From assembly GCA_015067185.1 (NCBI GenBank), contig SVMZ01000010.1, positions 22,261 to 86,260 on the forward strand: a stretch of DNA of 64,000 nt. The letters run 5' to 3'. Shown here piece after piece: positions 47,833 to 58,392 of this stretch. The stretch comes from Oscillospiraceae bacterium (lineage in GTDB: Bacteria; Bacillota; Clostridia; Oscillospirales; Ruminococcaceae). Under the pieces are notes generated by a model. That model ran no database searches. It worked only from the letters and a program-made list of their open reading frames with translations, and had not been told where the DNA came from. The translations under genes and the position numbers were made by a program. Each line of letters starts with the position of its first letter. Positions within the stretch are counted from its first letter, which is position 1.

Positions 47833-49251
47833 ATGAAACTTTATAACACACTTACCCGTCAGAAAGATGATTTTGTATCCAATGAACCGGGAGTCGTTAA
47901 AATGTACACCTGCGGTCCTACGGTGTACCATTTTGCTCATATCGGAAATCTTCGCACCTATATGATGGAAGATGTGCTGGAAAAATATCTGCGTTGGGAA
48001 GGCTATGACGTTCAGCGCGTGATGAACATCACCGATGTAGGACATCTGGCCAGCGATGCCGATACCGGCGAGGACAAGATGCTCAAGGGTGCAAAGCGAG
48101 AGAAAAAAACTGTCGCCGAAATTGCTAAGTTTTACACGGACGCTTTCTTTGCCGACTGCAAAAAGCTTAACATCAGAATTCCCGATGTCATTGAGCCGGC
48201 AACAAGTTGTATCGATAATTATATCAGCATTATCTCCTCCCTGATTGAGAAGGAATATGCCTATCTGGCCGGCGGAAATATCTATTTCGATACTTCCAAG
48301 TTGGATAAATACTATGTATTCAACGATTTTAACGAGGATGATCTCGCTGTTGGTGTCAGAGATGGTGTTGGAGAGGATGAGAACAAGCGCAACAAGACAG
48401 ATTTCGTTCTCTGGTTTACCAAGTCCAAGTTTGAAGATCAGGAAATGAAGTGGGATAGCCCCTGGGGTGTCGGTTATCCCGGATGGCACATTGAATGCAC
48501 CGGAATCAGCATTAAGAATCTGGGTGAAAAACTGGATATCCACTGCGGTGGTATTGATAATGCCTTCCCCCATCACACCAATGAGATTGCCCAGAGTGAA
48601 GCGTATCTCGGTCATAAGTGGTGCAACTGGTGGTTCCATGTTATGCACCTGAACACAAACACCGGAAAAATGTCCAAATCCAAGGGTGAATTCCTGACTG
48701 TTTCACTGCTGCAGGAAAAGGGTTATGATCCGCTGGCATACCGTTTCTTCTGCCTGCAGAGCCACTATCGTAAGTCTCTTGTATTCTCCTGGGAGAATCT
48801 GGACAATGCGGTAACAGCCTATAATAAACTGGTGGCAAGAGTGGCTGCATTGAATGCAAACGGTGAAGCAGTGGATGAAAAAGAAGTTGAAAAATATAAT
48901 GCACAGTTTAAGGAAGCTCTCGGAAATGATCTGAACACCTCTCTTGGTGTAACAGCACTTTATGATGTGCTGAAAGCAAAGACCAATGATGCCACAAAGA
49001 TCGAGATCATCCGCAGTTTTGATAAAGTGCTGTCTCTTGGTCTGCTTGAAGCGGCTGAAAAAATCAACAGTGCGGTTGAAGAGGCCCCCGCTGTTTCTGA
49101 GGAAGATAAAGAGGTTGAGCAGTTGATTGAACAGCGTCAGGCAGCCCGTAAGGCGAAGGATTTTAAGACTGCTGATGCTATCAGAGATCAGCTCAATGCC
49201 ATGGGTATTGTTCTGGAAGATACACCGCAGGGCGTAAAGTGGCACAGATAA
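47833..49251 (+). CDS. cysS: Cysteinyl-tRNA synthetase
   Basis: VKMYTCGPTVYHFAHIGNLRTY, GWHIECTGIS, KMSKSKGEFLT. Confidence 0.97.
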   Translation: MKLYNTLTRQKDDFVSNEPGVVKMYTCGPTVYHFAHIGNLRTYMMEDVLEKYLRWEGYDVQRVMNITDVGHLASDADTGEDKMLKGAKREKKTVAEIAKFYTDAFFADCKKLNIRIPDVIEPATSCIDNYISIISSLIEKEYAYLAGGNIYFDTSKLDKYYVFNDFNEDDLAVGVRDGVGEDENKRNKTDFVLWFTKSKFEDQEMKWDSPWGVGYPGWHIECTGISIKNLGEKLDIHCGGIDNAFPHHTNEIAQSEAYLGHKWCNWWFHVMHLNTNTGKMSKSKGEFLTVSLLQEKGYDPLAYRFFCLQSHYRKSLVFSWENLDNAVTAYNKLVARVAALNANGEAVDEKEVEKYNAQFKEALGNDLNTSLGVTALYDVLKAKTNDATKIEIIRSFDKVLSLGLLEAAEKINSAVEEAPAVSEEDKEVEQLIEQRQAARKAKDFKTADAIRDQLNAMGIVLEDTPQGVKWHR

Positions 49252-49316
49252 AGGACCGATATGGTTTGAAAAGTGAGTTGGCAGCAGATAAGACTGCAGA
49301 GAAAGGAGATCGGTGT

Positions 49317-50276
49317 ATGTTGTATGAAAAATTTTCAAAGGTTATTCCGGTAGCTCTGAATCCGGCACTGGATATCACTCTCAGTGTAGACGGTCTTTCC
49401 GATGAAAAGATAAACACCGTGCTGAGTGAATCGGTGGATGCAGCAGGTAAGGCAACCAACGTTTCCAAAGTGCTGCACAATTTCGGAGTGGAAAATACGG
49501 TAATGATTCTTGCCGGAAGAGAAAATGCGGACAACTATTTCAGGATTCTTTCTGAAGCTCCGGAAGAGGAGCAGATCTGTTGGCAGGTTATCTATAATCC
49601 GGGTTTTATCCGCGAAAATCTGCATATCATTCTTCCTACCGGCGGTCTGGTGACTGTGAGAAGAAAAGGTTTTACGGTAACCGAAGAGGTCAAAGCAGAA
49701 GTGTTTGCCCGGGTAAACGAAGTTGTGGAAGAAAATGCCCTGATTATGCTGTGCGGAAGATTTCCGGAAGGTTTTGACAGCACTGATTTCCGTGAGCTTT
49801 GTGCGGTCATCAAATCAAAGGGCGGAAAAATTGCAGTGGATTCCAATTCTGTGACCATGGAAGATCTGAAAGCTGTGCAGCCATGGTTGATTAAGCCGAA
49901 TCTGGAAGAATTGGAGCAATATACGGAATGCAGCTATGACAACGAAAAAGAGATGACCGCAAAGCTGGCTGAGCTCAACCGTATTGGTATTGAAAATATT
50001 ATTCTGACCCTCGGTGGAGACGGATTGATCTTCTCCGGCGGCGGAGCCTGTTTCAAAGTGGAAGTTCCCGATGTAAAGGTGCTTTCACCGGTAGGTGCGG
50101 GAGACAGCACACTTTCCGGTTTTGTGGTTGGAATTCAAAAAGGAATGTGTGTGGAGGACAGTGTCAAACTGGCTGCTTCTTTCGGTTCGGCAGCCGTTAT
50201 GCTGGAGGGTACAAAGCCGCCGCGCCGCGAAGACGTAGATATAATTTACCAGGGCGTAACACGGAAAACAATATAA
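49317..50276 (+). CDS. PfkB family kinase (1-phosphofructokinase/tagatose-6-phosphate kinase type)
   Basis: ALNPALDITLSVDGL, WLIKPNLEELEQYT, VLSPVGAGDSTLSGFVVG. Confidence 0.9.
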   Translation: MLYEKFSKVIPVALNPALDITLSVDGLSDEKINTVLSESVDAAGKATNVSKVLHNFGVENTVMILAGRENADNYFRILSEAPEEEQICWQVIYNPGFIRENLHIILPTGGLVTVRRKGFTVTEEVKAEVFARVNEVVEENALIMLCGRFPEGFDSTDFRELCAVIKSKGGKIAVDSNSVTMEDLKAVQPWLIKPNLEELEQYTECSYDNEKEMTAKLAELNRIGIENIILTLGGDGLIFSGGGACFKVEVPDVKVLSPVGAGDSTLSGFVVGIQKGMCVEDSVKLAASFGSAAVMLEGTKPPRREDVDIIYQGVTRKTI

Positions 50277-50280
50277 ACAT

Positions 50281-50320
50281 AAAGATTAGACCTGCCTGAC
50301 GGGTGGGTCTAATCTTTATT
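50281..50320 (+). terminator. Rho-independent terminator
   Basis: AAAGATTAGACC ... GGTCTAATCTTTATT. Confidence 0.75.
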
Positions 50321-50356
50321 GGGAAAATTTCGGGAAATACAGGATGGTCTGAAAGA

Positions 50357-53300
50357 ATGAATGGAAACAACGGTACTGTAAAAATGAAAAACAGAAGAAA
50401 AAAAAGAGCGTGGCTGTCGGTCATTTTAATTGCGGTTGCTGCGGGTGCCGTTGTTTTGACAATGGGGATCATCAAAATGATGCATGGAAAGGCAGAAACA
50501 CATCTGATTGAGATTATTCCTACCGGGCAGCAGAATGATTTGGTGGAAACCGATACGGACTTTCTTATTACAGCACCGAAAAACACACTGCCGTCGCGAA
50601 GTGTGTTTGAAAAGATGATAACGATCTCCCCGGAAACTGCCTTTGAACTGGAAGAAAACGAAAATGGCTATCTTCTCAGCATGAATGGGAATTTTGAGCC
50701 GGACAGTATGGTGAAGCTGCAGCTGACAATGGATAACGGAAATAAAAAAAGCTGGGCGTTCCAAACAGTATCTGCGTTTTCGGTTGTATCTCATACACCG
50801 GAGCATGGAAAACAGAATGTTTTTTGCGGAGAATCTATCCGGGTGACCTTTTCTTCTGCGGATATAGAGATGGAAGAATTTTCGGCGGCATTTTCGATAG
50901 AGCCGAAAGTGGAGGGTCATTTTGAAAAATACGGAGCAACAATGGTTTTTGTCCCGGATGAGCCCCTAACACTGTATTCAGAATATTGGGTAACGATAGG
51001 TGAAGAAATGCAAAATACCGCTGGAGATCACCTGCAGAGTGCGGTTGAATTTCGCTTTGTCACCGCAGATGAAGATGAAAATGCCGATAGAGACGGAAAA
51101 ATTCTGAATTCGGCAGAAATCAGCGAGAACTTTTTACCGAAGGATAAACCTGTGATTTCATACCGTACGGTTGGAGAAGTATCTTTCGCAGATGCCTTTG
51201 TGGAAGTGTGGAGATATGAAACGGCAGAAGCGTACAGAGAGGCATTGGAGAATTATCTGGAAAAAACAAAGAATACTATCTCCGATGCAGTGCAGATGGA
51301 AATTGAAACAGATCATCTGGAATTGATGATGCGTTTTGAGGGTGCAGAGAATTTTGGAGAATTTGAAGGCAGTCATTATGCGGTATTCCCGGAAACTTTG
51401 GATGAGGGGTGGTATCTGGCAAAACTTACCGCTTCAGAGGGTAATGGAGAAAACTGTTCTTTGTTTAAGTTTATACAAATCAGCGATTGGTTGGTTTACA
51501 GTACAGAAACAGAGAAGAATCATCTATTTTGGATTAACCGCGCGGATAGCGGAGAGACGGTAGCCGGTGCAGCGGTAACGTTGGTGAGAGATGAAAAAAG
51601 TTTGTCGGCAACGACGGCAGATAACGGTGTGGTGTGTTTTGAAAATGTGGAGGGAAGTGCGCGTAAAGGACTGTTGGAGATTGTGCAGGGAGAAAAAGTT
51701 TTTCTCTCGCTGTATGGTTTTGCCACAGATGAGCCGGCAGCAGTTGAAAATTACGATGCATACATCTGCGCAGACAGGTGTATTTATGGTTCCGAAGATA
51801 CCATCAGTTTTTGGGGAAGCGTGATTTCCCGCAACAATGCAGAGCCATTGAAAAAGGTAACGGTTATGATCTCTGATGAAGAGAGATGTTTTTATTGCAC
51901 CGAAGCAGAAACGGCTGCTGACGGAAGTTTTAGCGGCGAATGGCAGTTTAAAGGACTGTCCGGTAGTTTGAAGCTTTCTGTGGTGGTGGATGATACCGTG
52001 ATTTTTTCGCGTTATGTAGAAATATCCGATGAAAAAGCGGATTATGAGGCAGCGATATCGCTGGATAAAAATATCTGTTTTGCCGGTGAGAAGATCACAG
52101 CGGAGATTTATGTGAACGATGCGGATGGGAAACCGGCTGCTGGGATGGAAGTGGCGGTTTTTGTCGGAGAAAGTGATCCGATCAGTGCCATTACAGACGA
52201 AAACGGCATGGCGGTGGTGGACCTTACAGCCGAAACAGAGGGGAATTTTTGGGAACCGAAAAGTTGTGATATCGTTGTGCGCAGTGCAGAGGGAGAACTT
52301 GAAGTCAGGACATCCTGTACGGTGGTGGGACGTGATGTTGCAGTATATGGAAAATACGATGCAGCATCGGGAAGAGTAAAGGTCTATGCCGATTATATTG
52401 TCCTGCCGGAAGAGGGACAGGGAGATTCTGTTTATGCCAATGATTATGCGGTGCTGAAAGGTGCTGCGGCAGATAAAAAAGTGCAGGGAACACTTTACCG
52501 TGTTTGGTCTACGGCAACCGTGGACCAAGAGGCGAGTTATTATGATTTCTTGCAGGACAAACGCGTAAAGGTTTACAAATACAAACAGCATGAGCAGGTA
52601 GTAAAGCGCTATAAATTCCAGACAGGAGAAGATGGGGATTATATTGATGGTCTGCCTGAACTGGATGAAAACAGCAGTTATTATATGTTGATCACAGCGA
52701 AGGATTCCCAAGGAAGAACTTCAGCAGCGCGTATTGATATTCAGATTTCAAGCGGATACGCGAACTATTACGGCAGAAAAAATTATTCGTATGCTGAAGT
52801 ACCTGGAAAACGTGAAAGCGAAAACATCCTGCGGCTCCGGATGAATGGAGATTGGGTGGAAGAAGGACAAGTTTTTACGATTTTAAAGAATGAGAAAGGA
52901 ATTGAATACACTGTTAAAGATGCGGATGATGATTTCCCGGACGGAGACGATAACAGGTCAGTGGTTTACGGAGCCTATTTTGATGGAAAGAGACTGTATG
53001 AGATTGCACCGTATAGCTCCTCTGTGCCGGAAACGCAAAAATTGTCCGTAGAGATGACACAAGAGGAAGAGAAGCTGCACATTCGTGCACTCCACACAGA
53101 TAATACCCCGGCAGCAAATGCGGCAGGTGTGGTTTTGATTTTGGATAAGAGCCAACCGACAGAGAAAATACTGGGTAACTTTTTCGATGAAGGACAGAAG
53201 GAGGAACCGAATGTATATTGTTCTTATGAGCAATATACACTGGTGCCTATGAAACAAGAGGAAAACGAAGACAGTACCATGGAGCAATATCGTGCGGATG

Positions 53301-54739
53301 CTGGATGGCTCGGACAATTCACAACAGACCACAGCGGAAATGCGGTGGTTACGTTGCCAGAGCAGGATATGAGAGGAAAAAAAGCGGTTGCTGTTGTGAT
53401 AGAAAACCGGGAAGGCTACGGATTGAAAGGACGTGTGGAGCAAGAGCTTCAGATGACGACCGCCTTTTTACTGAAAAAAATGATGCCGGAAACATTGATT
53501 GCCGGAGAAGAATTTTCTGTTACACTGTATTGTACAGGTTATGCATTAGAAGACAGGATACATACAATAGAATATACCTGTGCTCTGAGAAGTGCTTACC
53601 GCTATTCACTGGATTTTCCCGGAACCGATGTTATATTCAAAACAACTGCCGGTAATGAAGAATATGTCACCTTTAATTTTGGAAAGCTCAATGCAGGTGA
53701 ATATACGGTATCGCTTACTGCAACGTGTGGAGAATATGAGACGGCGGAAGAAATTGTCTTGGTGGTGAATGAAGGAAGAAAAGAAAAAAATGTTTTACAT
53801 GAATTGAGTGTAAATGAATTATTGGAATTCCGGACTGAACGGTATCCTGTGGTATTGTGTGTTGTGCCGCAGAAGGATGTGCTGCGCGGCAAATTGATTG
53901 GAAGTTTGATGGCGGCAGAAGACAATACGCTGAGCGGATATGCTGCGGAACTTTGGCTTCAAAACAAATATGCGGCAAACGAAGAGGCGCAGGATGCGTG
54001 GGTAAAACTTTTTAACGCCAACGGTTTTTCCGAAAGCGGAGAAGCGGATGATGTTTTCCTTACTGCAAAATGGATGCTGCTTCAGAAGGATGCTGCTGTT
54101 CAAATGCGTATGCGGGAATATTTCCTGAATGTATTGGAGCAGGCGGCAGACAGTCATGCGGTCGCGGCGGGATATCTGGGATTGGCAGCCTGTGGAGAGG
54201 CTGTTCTCATGGATATCCGGTATCTGTTGGAGAACGAGGATTTTGAAACGCAGGACAAGCTGATTTTAACCGCAGCACTGGCCGCTTTGGGCGATGACGA
54301 TGGTGCAGAGTATTATTTCAAAAAAACAATAGAAAAAGATGTGAAAGCATATAGGGATGACGAAGAACATGTTGTTTATTTTGTGTCCCAGAGAGGGGAG
54401 GAAGACAGCAAACAACTGACAGCTGCGGCGGCACTGACATCGGCGATTCTGCATGATGAATATGCGGAAGGGTTTGTAAGATATTTTGTCAATGAAACAG
54501 AGTGCAGTGAATATATCGCAGAAAAACTGATTTGTTTGTCGGGCATGACAAGAGCGAACGACCGTGCAAGGATATCGTATGTTTATGAAGGAGAGAGCTG
54601 TTCATCAGAACTCACCGGAGAAAATATATTGCTGCTTCATTTGTCCTATAAACAAATGAAAGAGTTGAATTTACAATGCCCCTTTGGTGGTGTAGCTGTT
54701 ATCGTAGGAAGCAGGGAGACGGCAGCAGAGAAAAACTGA
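50357..54739 (+). CDS. Large membrane-anchored alpha-2-macroglobulin-like protein
   Basis: N-terminal TM, Ig-like/macroglobulin repeats (YDAYICADRCIYGSEDTISFWGSVISR; MMPETLIAGEEFSVTLYCTG), helical C-terminal domain; start 50357 or 50384. Confidence 0.65.
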   Translation: MNGNNGTVKMKNRRKKRAWLSVILIAVAAGAVVLTMGIIKMMHGKAETHLIEIIPTGQQNDLVETDTDFLITAPKNTLPSRSVFEKMITISPETAFELEENENGYLLSMNGNFEPDSMVKLQLTMDNGNKKSWAFQTVSAFSVVSHTPEHGKQNVFCGESIRVTFSSADIEMEEFSAAFSIEPKVEGHFEKYGATMVFVPDEPLTLYSEYWVTIGEEMQNTAGDHLQSAVEFRFVTADEDENADRDGKILNSAEISENFLPKDKPVISYRTVGEVSFADAFVEVWRYETAEAYREALENYLEKTKNTISDAVQMEIETDHLELMMRFEGAENFGEFEGSHYAVFPETLDEGWYLAKLTASEGNGENCSLFKFIQISDWLVYSTETEKNHLFWINRADSGETVAGAAVTLVRDEKSLSATTADNGVVCFENVEGSARKGLLEIVQGEKVFLSLYGFATDEPAAVENYDAYICADRCIYGSEDTISFWGSVISRNNAEPLKKVTVMISDEERCFYCTEAETAADGSFSGEWQFKGLSGSLKLSVVVDDTVIFSRYVEISDEKADYEAAISLDKNICFAGEKITAEIYVNDADGKPAAGMEVAVFVGESDPISAITDENGMAVVDLTAETEGNFWEPKSCDIVVRSAEGELEVRTSCTVVGRDVAVYGKYDAASGRVKVYADYIVLPEEGQGDSVYANDYAVLKGAAADKKVQGTLYRVWSTATVDQEASYYDFLQDKRVKVYKYKQHEQVVKRYKFQTGEDGDYIDGLPELDENSSYYMLITAKDSQGRTSAARIDIQISSGYANYYGRKNYSYAEVPGKRESENILRLRMNGDWVEEGQVFTILKNEKGIEYTVKDADDDFPDGDDNRSVVYGAYFDGKRLYEIAPYSSSVPETQKLSVEMTQEEEKLHIRALHTDNTPAANAAGVVLILDKSQPTEKILGNFFDEGQKEEPNVYCSYEQYTLVPMKQEENEDSTMEQYRADAGWLGQFTTDHSGNAVVTLPEQDMRGKKAVAVVIENREGYGLKGRVEQELQMTTAFLLKKMMPETLIAGEEFSVTLYCTGYALEDRIHTIEYTCALRSAYRYSLDFPGTDVIFKTTAGNEEYVTFNFGKLNAGEYTVSLTATCGEYETAEEIVLVVNEGRKEKNVLHELSVNELLEFRTERYPVVLCVVPQKDVLRGKLIGSLMAAEDNTLSGYAAELWLQNKYAANEEAQDAWVKLFNANGFSESGEADDVFLTAKWMLLQKDAAVQMRMREYFLNVLEQAADSHAVAAGYLGLAACGEAVLMDIRYLLENEDFETQDKLILTAALAALGDDDGAEYYFKKTIEKDVKAYRDDEEHVVYFVSQRGEEDSKQLTAAAALTSAILHDEYAEGFVRYFVNETECSEYIAEKLICLSGMTRANDRARISYVYEGESCSSELTGENILLLHLSYKQMKELNLQCPFGGVAVIVGSRETAAEKN

Positions 54740-54821
54740 GCTGTTTCAACGAAGAAATAAAACATATATAAGGCTTGAGGTGTGACAAACAGGGAAAATT
54801 GTTGTGAAAAGGAGTGTTTTT

Positions 54822-55490
54822 ATGCAGCAGATCGATAAAAATACGGTTCCGGTGAAGGGACAGATCAAATCCGGAGGTCCGGTTACGTTTGAAAAAGCGG
54901 AAAATGATGGAATTCGCGTCATGTTTGTAGGGAATTCCATCACGCGGCATGCTGTTGCGGCGCATATCGGATGGCATTGGAATTACGGCATGGCTGCATC
55001 CGCAAAAGAAAAAGACTATGTCCATTTGCTGATGTCAAAAATCAGCGAGAAGTATGCGAATGCGGCATATTGCATCTGTCAGGTTTGGGAATGGGAAGGA
55101 AACTATAGAAATGGCAGTGCGGTCTTGGAGAAATATGCTGCAGCAAGAGAGTTCAATGCAGATCTGATCATCATGCGCAGTTGTGAAAACTGCAGGAAGA
55201 CAGAGTGGGATGCCGAAGCATTTAACCGTGAATATAAAGCGCTGATCGATTATCTTAATGCAACAGGAAGAGCCACGGTGGTTTTGACTACCAGCTTTTG
55301 GCCTTTTGCGGCGGATGAGGAAATTAAAAAAGTTGCAGATGAAAGAGGATACCCCATCGCTTATCTGGGAGATCTGGGTGAAGACGACAGTATGAAGGCA
55401 ATTGGAGTTTTTGAACACAGTGGTGTTGCCAATCATCCGGGAGACAAGGGGATGCAGGCCATTGCAGACAGGATTTATGCATTGCTGTAA
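54822..55490 (+). CDS. SGNH/GDSL-type hydrolase
   Basis: VMFVGNSITRHAVAAHIGW block and terminal SGVANHPGDKGMQAIADRIY. Confidence 0.8.
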   Translation: MQQIDKNTVPVKGQIKSGGPVTFEKAENDGIRVMFVGNSITRHAVAAHIGWHWNYGMAASAKEKDYVHLLMSKISEKYANAAYCICQVWEWEGNYRNGSAVLEKYAAAREFNADLIIMRSCENCRKTEWDAEAFNREYKALIDYLNATGRATVVLTTSFWPFAADEEIKKVADERGYPIAYLGDLGEDDSMKAIGVFEHSGVANHPGDKGMQAIADRIYALL

Positions 55491-55505
55491 CAGATAAATG
55501 ATGAC

Positions 55506-55541
55506 AAAAAACGCTGAGAAACAGTTCCTCAGCGTTTTTTG
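55506..55541 (+). terminator. Rho-independent terminator
   Basis: AAAAACGCTGAG ... CTCAGCGTTTTTTGTGTTTT. Confidence 0.85.
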
Positions 55542-55584
55542 TGTTTTAAGATACGGGAAAGACAGATGGTTTGAAATTACGTCT

Positions 55585-56226
55585 TCATTTGGTCTGCACA
55601 GAGGGGCAGAGATGAGACAAAGGACAACCGTCACATTTTGGAGAGCGTGCAGAACAGATATCACGTCCGAAAAGAACCAGCCGGTGGCAAAAATCATTGG
55701 ATTTTTCCGGTTCCAGAAGTTCGCGAAGCTTTAGTTCACACTTGTAGGGGTCTTTGGTGTCCGTCAGTCCAAGCCGTCCGCAAATTCGAATACAATGGGT
55801 ATCACAAACGATGGCCGGTTTATGGTAGATGTCACCTAACAGCAGGTTGGCAGTTTTGCGGCCAATACCGGGCAAACGCAGCAGGTCCTCCAAATTATCC
55901 GGAAGCCGGCTGTGATATTCGTCCCGCAGCATCTGGCAGGCAGCAATAATATCAGCAGCTTTGGTGCGGTAAAAACCGCAGGGATAGATGATTTTTTCAA
56001 TATCCTCAACATTGGCCTCGGCAAAAGCCTCTACAGAGGGATATTTAGCAAAGAGTTCCGGAGTTACGGTGTTGACACGTGCATCCGTACACTGTGCTGC
56101 AAGACGGGTGGCAATCATCAGTTCATGAGGGACAATATACTCCAGAGAACAGATTGCATCGGGATAACGTTCTTCCAGAATTTGTACGGCTTTTGCTGCA
56201 CGTTCTTTTAATTCCTTGTATGGCAT
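55585..56226 (-). CDS. nth: Endonuclease III
   Basis: HhH LPGIGRKTANLLLGD, VCDTHCIRICGRLGL, C-terminal 4Fe-4S cysteines C-x6-C-x2-C-x5-C. Confidence 0.95.
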   Translation of the reverse strand: MPYKELKERAAKAVQILEERYPDAICSLEYIVPHELMIATRLAAQCTDARVNTVTPELFAKYPSVEAFAEANVEDIEKIIYPCGFYRTKAADIIAACQMLRDEYHSRLPDNLEDLLRLPGIGRKTANLLLGDIYHKPAIVCDTHCIRICGRLGLTDTKDPYKCELKLRELLEPEKSNDFCHRLVLFGRDICSARSPKCDGCPLSHLCPSVQTK

Positions 56227-56255
56227 ATCGGTTGCAAATACTCCTTTGATTCGGA

Positions 56256-57680
56256 TTAGAACAGGCTATCGATTCCTTCCACAATTTTATCGCAGATTTT
56301 TTCCAGGGAGCCGCGGGCCATTTTAGCCCAGAAAGTATACTTGCTGTTGGTACCATGGCCATCAAAGTCATAGCCCTTGTCGTGAGCAAGATATCCGACA
56401 TATTTGTTGGCACAGTGGGTAACATAAGTGAGAGCTGCCTTAGAGCGAAGTTTAATGGAGAGCTGTCCGTCGGTGAAAGGTTCTCCGGCCATGCTGACAA
56501 TGGCGAGTCCACCGACACGGAACACCTGAATGGGATACTGGAAGAGAGGTTCGCGTTTTTTGCAGCAGACAGCACTGTATGTGGAAGCAGCGAGGAACCA
56601 ATCTATGTCGGCATTTCCATCGGGACCAATTTTATACTCGCCGCCCTCAAGTAATTTTTCTACTTCTTTCATGCGCTCTTCGGGAATATCTCTGTATTCA
56701 AGAGGAAGATCGCAGCTGAAATAATCAACAGTAAGGGGTTCGTCTGCACCGTTAAACTCCATGGAAAGAATAATTCTTTCGGCAAGATTAGCAAGTTCAG
56801 AACCCATGCGCTCAGAATCCATAATATAATCGGGGGTATAGGGATCATAGGGATTGATATTTCCGCAGCAGCCGTTGAGAACCATCGGAATGTTACCAAT
56901 ATTCAGTTTGCTCTGCAGTTGTTCAGACCATGTACCGGGCCAGTCGGGGGTGACGGCATGATAGAGAGAAGGCGTACAGAAATCGTTGACCGGGTGGCAG
57001 GTAAAGTGGAGCAGGGAGCCAACAATGTTCATGTTCTCGTCCTTAAAGCAGGCAACACCAACTTCATCATCGGCGGGGCTTTCAAGGTAGAGAATCTTTG
57101 GTCCAAGAGGCTGAGCTTTGGCAGAGTTGGCAGGGAACATCTGCAGGGAGCCATCTGTCATAATGGCACGGCGGCAGAAAGCCAGACCGTGTTTATTGCC
57201 GGATTTGACATCCATTTTGAGAGGGCGAAGATTGGCAAAAGCTTTTCTGGCAGCCTCAACAGCCTGATCACTGGCAAACTGGGAATATTCAGAGTTATGG
57301 CCGAGAATAAATTCTTTATCGGGAGGAAATTCAAGGGGATAATCATCATCCAGCATGAGTCCGCCGACGGAAGGGGCGGAGTGGGACTGAATAGCAAAGA
57401 CCATGATGGCATCGCGGTCAATATTAAATTCCTCTACCAGTTTATCTTTAATATAATCGGCATATTTTTTGATGATGATGGTTACGTCCAGTCCAATGAT
57501 GCAAACTGTTTTTTCTCCTTTGAAAACGCTTGCTTTGGCATACAGCTTATGTCGGACAAAGCGTGCAGGACGGTATTGTCCCATAGCGGCACCTGCTAGG
57601 TGGACACCTTCCCAGGGGGTAATATCAGCAGAGCCGAAACCAGCTGTAACGGTACCGGAAGTTTTTACATTAGGATCCAT
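56256..57680 (-). CDS. Neutral/alkaline ceramidase-like protein
   Basis: GFGSADITPWEGVHLAGAAMGQYRPARFVRHKLYAKASVFKGEKTVCIIGLDVT, IQSHSAPSVGG, LNGCCGNINPYDP. Confidence 0.8.
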   Translation of the reverse strand: MDPNVKTSGTVTAGFGSADITPWEGVHLAGAAMGQYRPARFVRHKLYAKASVFKGEKTVCIIGLDVTIIIKKYADYIKDKLVEEFNIDRDAIMVFAIQSHSAPSVGGLMLDDDYPLEFPPDKEFILGHNSEYSQFASDQAVEAARKAFANLRPLKMDVKSGNKHGLAFCRRAIMTDGSLQMFPANSAKAQPLGPKILYLESPADDEVGVACFKDENMNIVGSLLHFTCHPVNDFCTPSLYHAVTPDWPGTWSEQLQSKLNIGNIPMVLNGCCGNINPYDPYTPDYIMDSERMGSELANLAERIILSMEFNGADEPLTVDYFSCDLPLEYRDIPEERMKEVEKLLEGGEYKIGPDGNADIDWFLAASTYSAVCCKKREPLFQYPIQVFRVGGLAIVSMAGEPFTDGQLSIKLRSKAALTYVTHCANKYVGYLAHDKGYDFDGHGTNSKYTFWAKMARGSLEKICDKIVEGIDSLF

Positions 57681-57810
57681 AATAAATCCTTCCTTTCATG
57701 AGATCAAATACGGTAACTTTATTTTACAGCATTCTTTTGTGAATTTCAATAGAAAGGAGAAGATTTGTGGGATCTATTTTTAAAGGAGAAAAGGTGAGTG
57801 GAGAAAATAA

Positions 57811-57837
57811 AAAGCCATCCGAATATCGGATGGCTTT
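57811..57837. terminator. Terminator
   Basis: AAAGCCATCCGA-ata-TCGGATGGCTTT. Confidence 0.8.
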
Positions 57838-57856
57838 AACGAATTTTTAGGAAAAC

Positions 57857-58357
57857 TCAGTTGATTTTCGGCTCACGGTGATAGAAGTGCCTGTTGTGAT
57901 CATCATCGGCAAACTCATGTATCAACAGCTCATCATAGTCATCGCAAGTCCGTAGATGACCGGCTTTTATGGAGCGTTTTACGGCGATGACAATGCCGAA
58001 GAGCAGGAAGAAAACAGCGGCGGCAATCAATACAATCATAACAATCGGATAGATGGGCTGAATGTATATTTTCAGAAAATCGGTGATGACCCATGCGGAG
58101 AGCAGCATGACAACTGCAAAAGCAAGAGAAACCAACAGCGTTTTAAGACCAACGCGGGAAATGCGTTTGGCTGCACAAACGGGGCAGACATAACCTTCCA
58201 CAAGACTGTAATCGGAAAGAGAAGACGGTTTCTTGACAGAAGTAAGATAAAAACTACCGTATTTCATCTCGCCGTCACAACCGAGACAAACAACAGGGAC
58301 ATCTTCATTGTTGAGGCAAAAAGTTTTGGGACCTCTGAGAATTTCTTTTTCGGTCAT
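57857..58357 (-). CDS. Membrane protein with N-terminal zinc-ribbon-like cysteines
   Basis: VVCLGC...YVCPVCAAK cysteine pairs followed by two TM segments. Confidence 0.6.
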   Translation of the reverse strand: MTEKEILRGPKTFCLNNEDVPVVCLGCDGEMKYGSFYLTSVKKPSSLSDYSLVEGYVCPVCAAKRISRVGLKTLLVSLAFAVVMLLSAWVITDFLKIYIQPIYPIVMIVLIAAAVFFLLFGIVIAVKRSIKAGHLRTCDDYDELLIHEFADDDHNRHFYHREPKIN

Positions 58358-58392
58358 AATGGGGCTACCTTTCTATAAGAAATGACAAGGAA

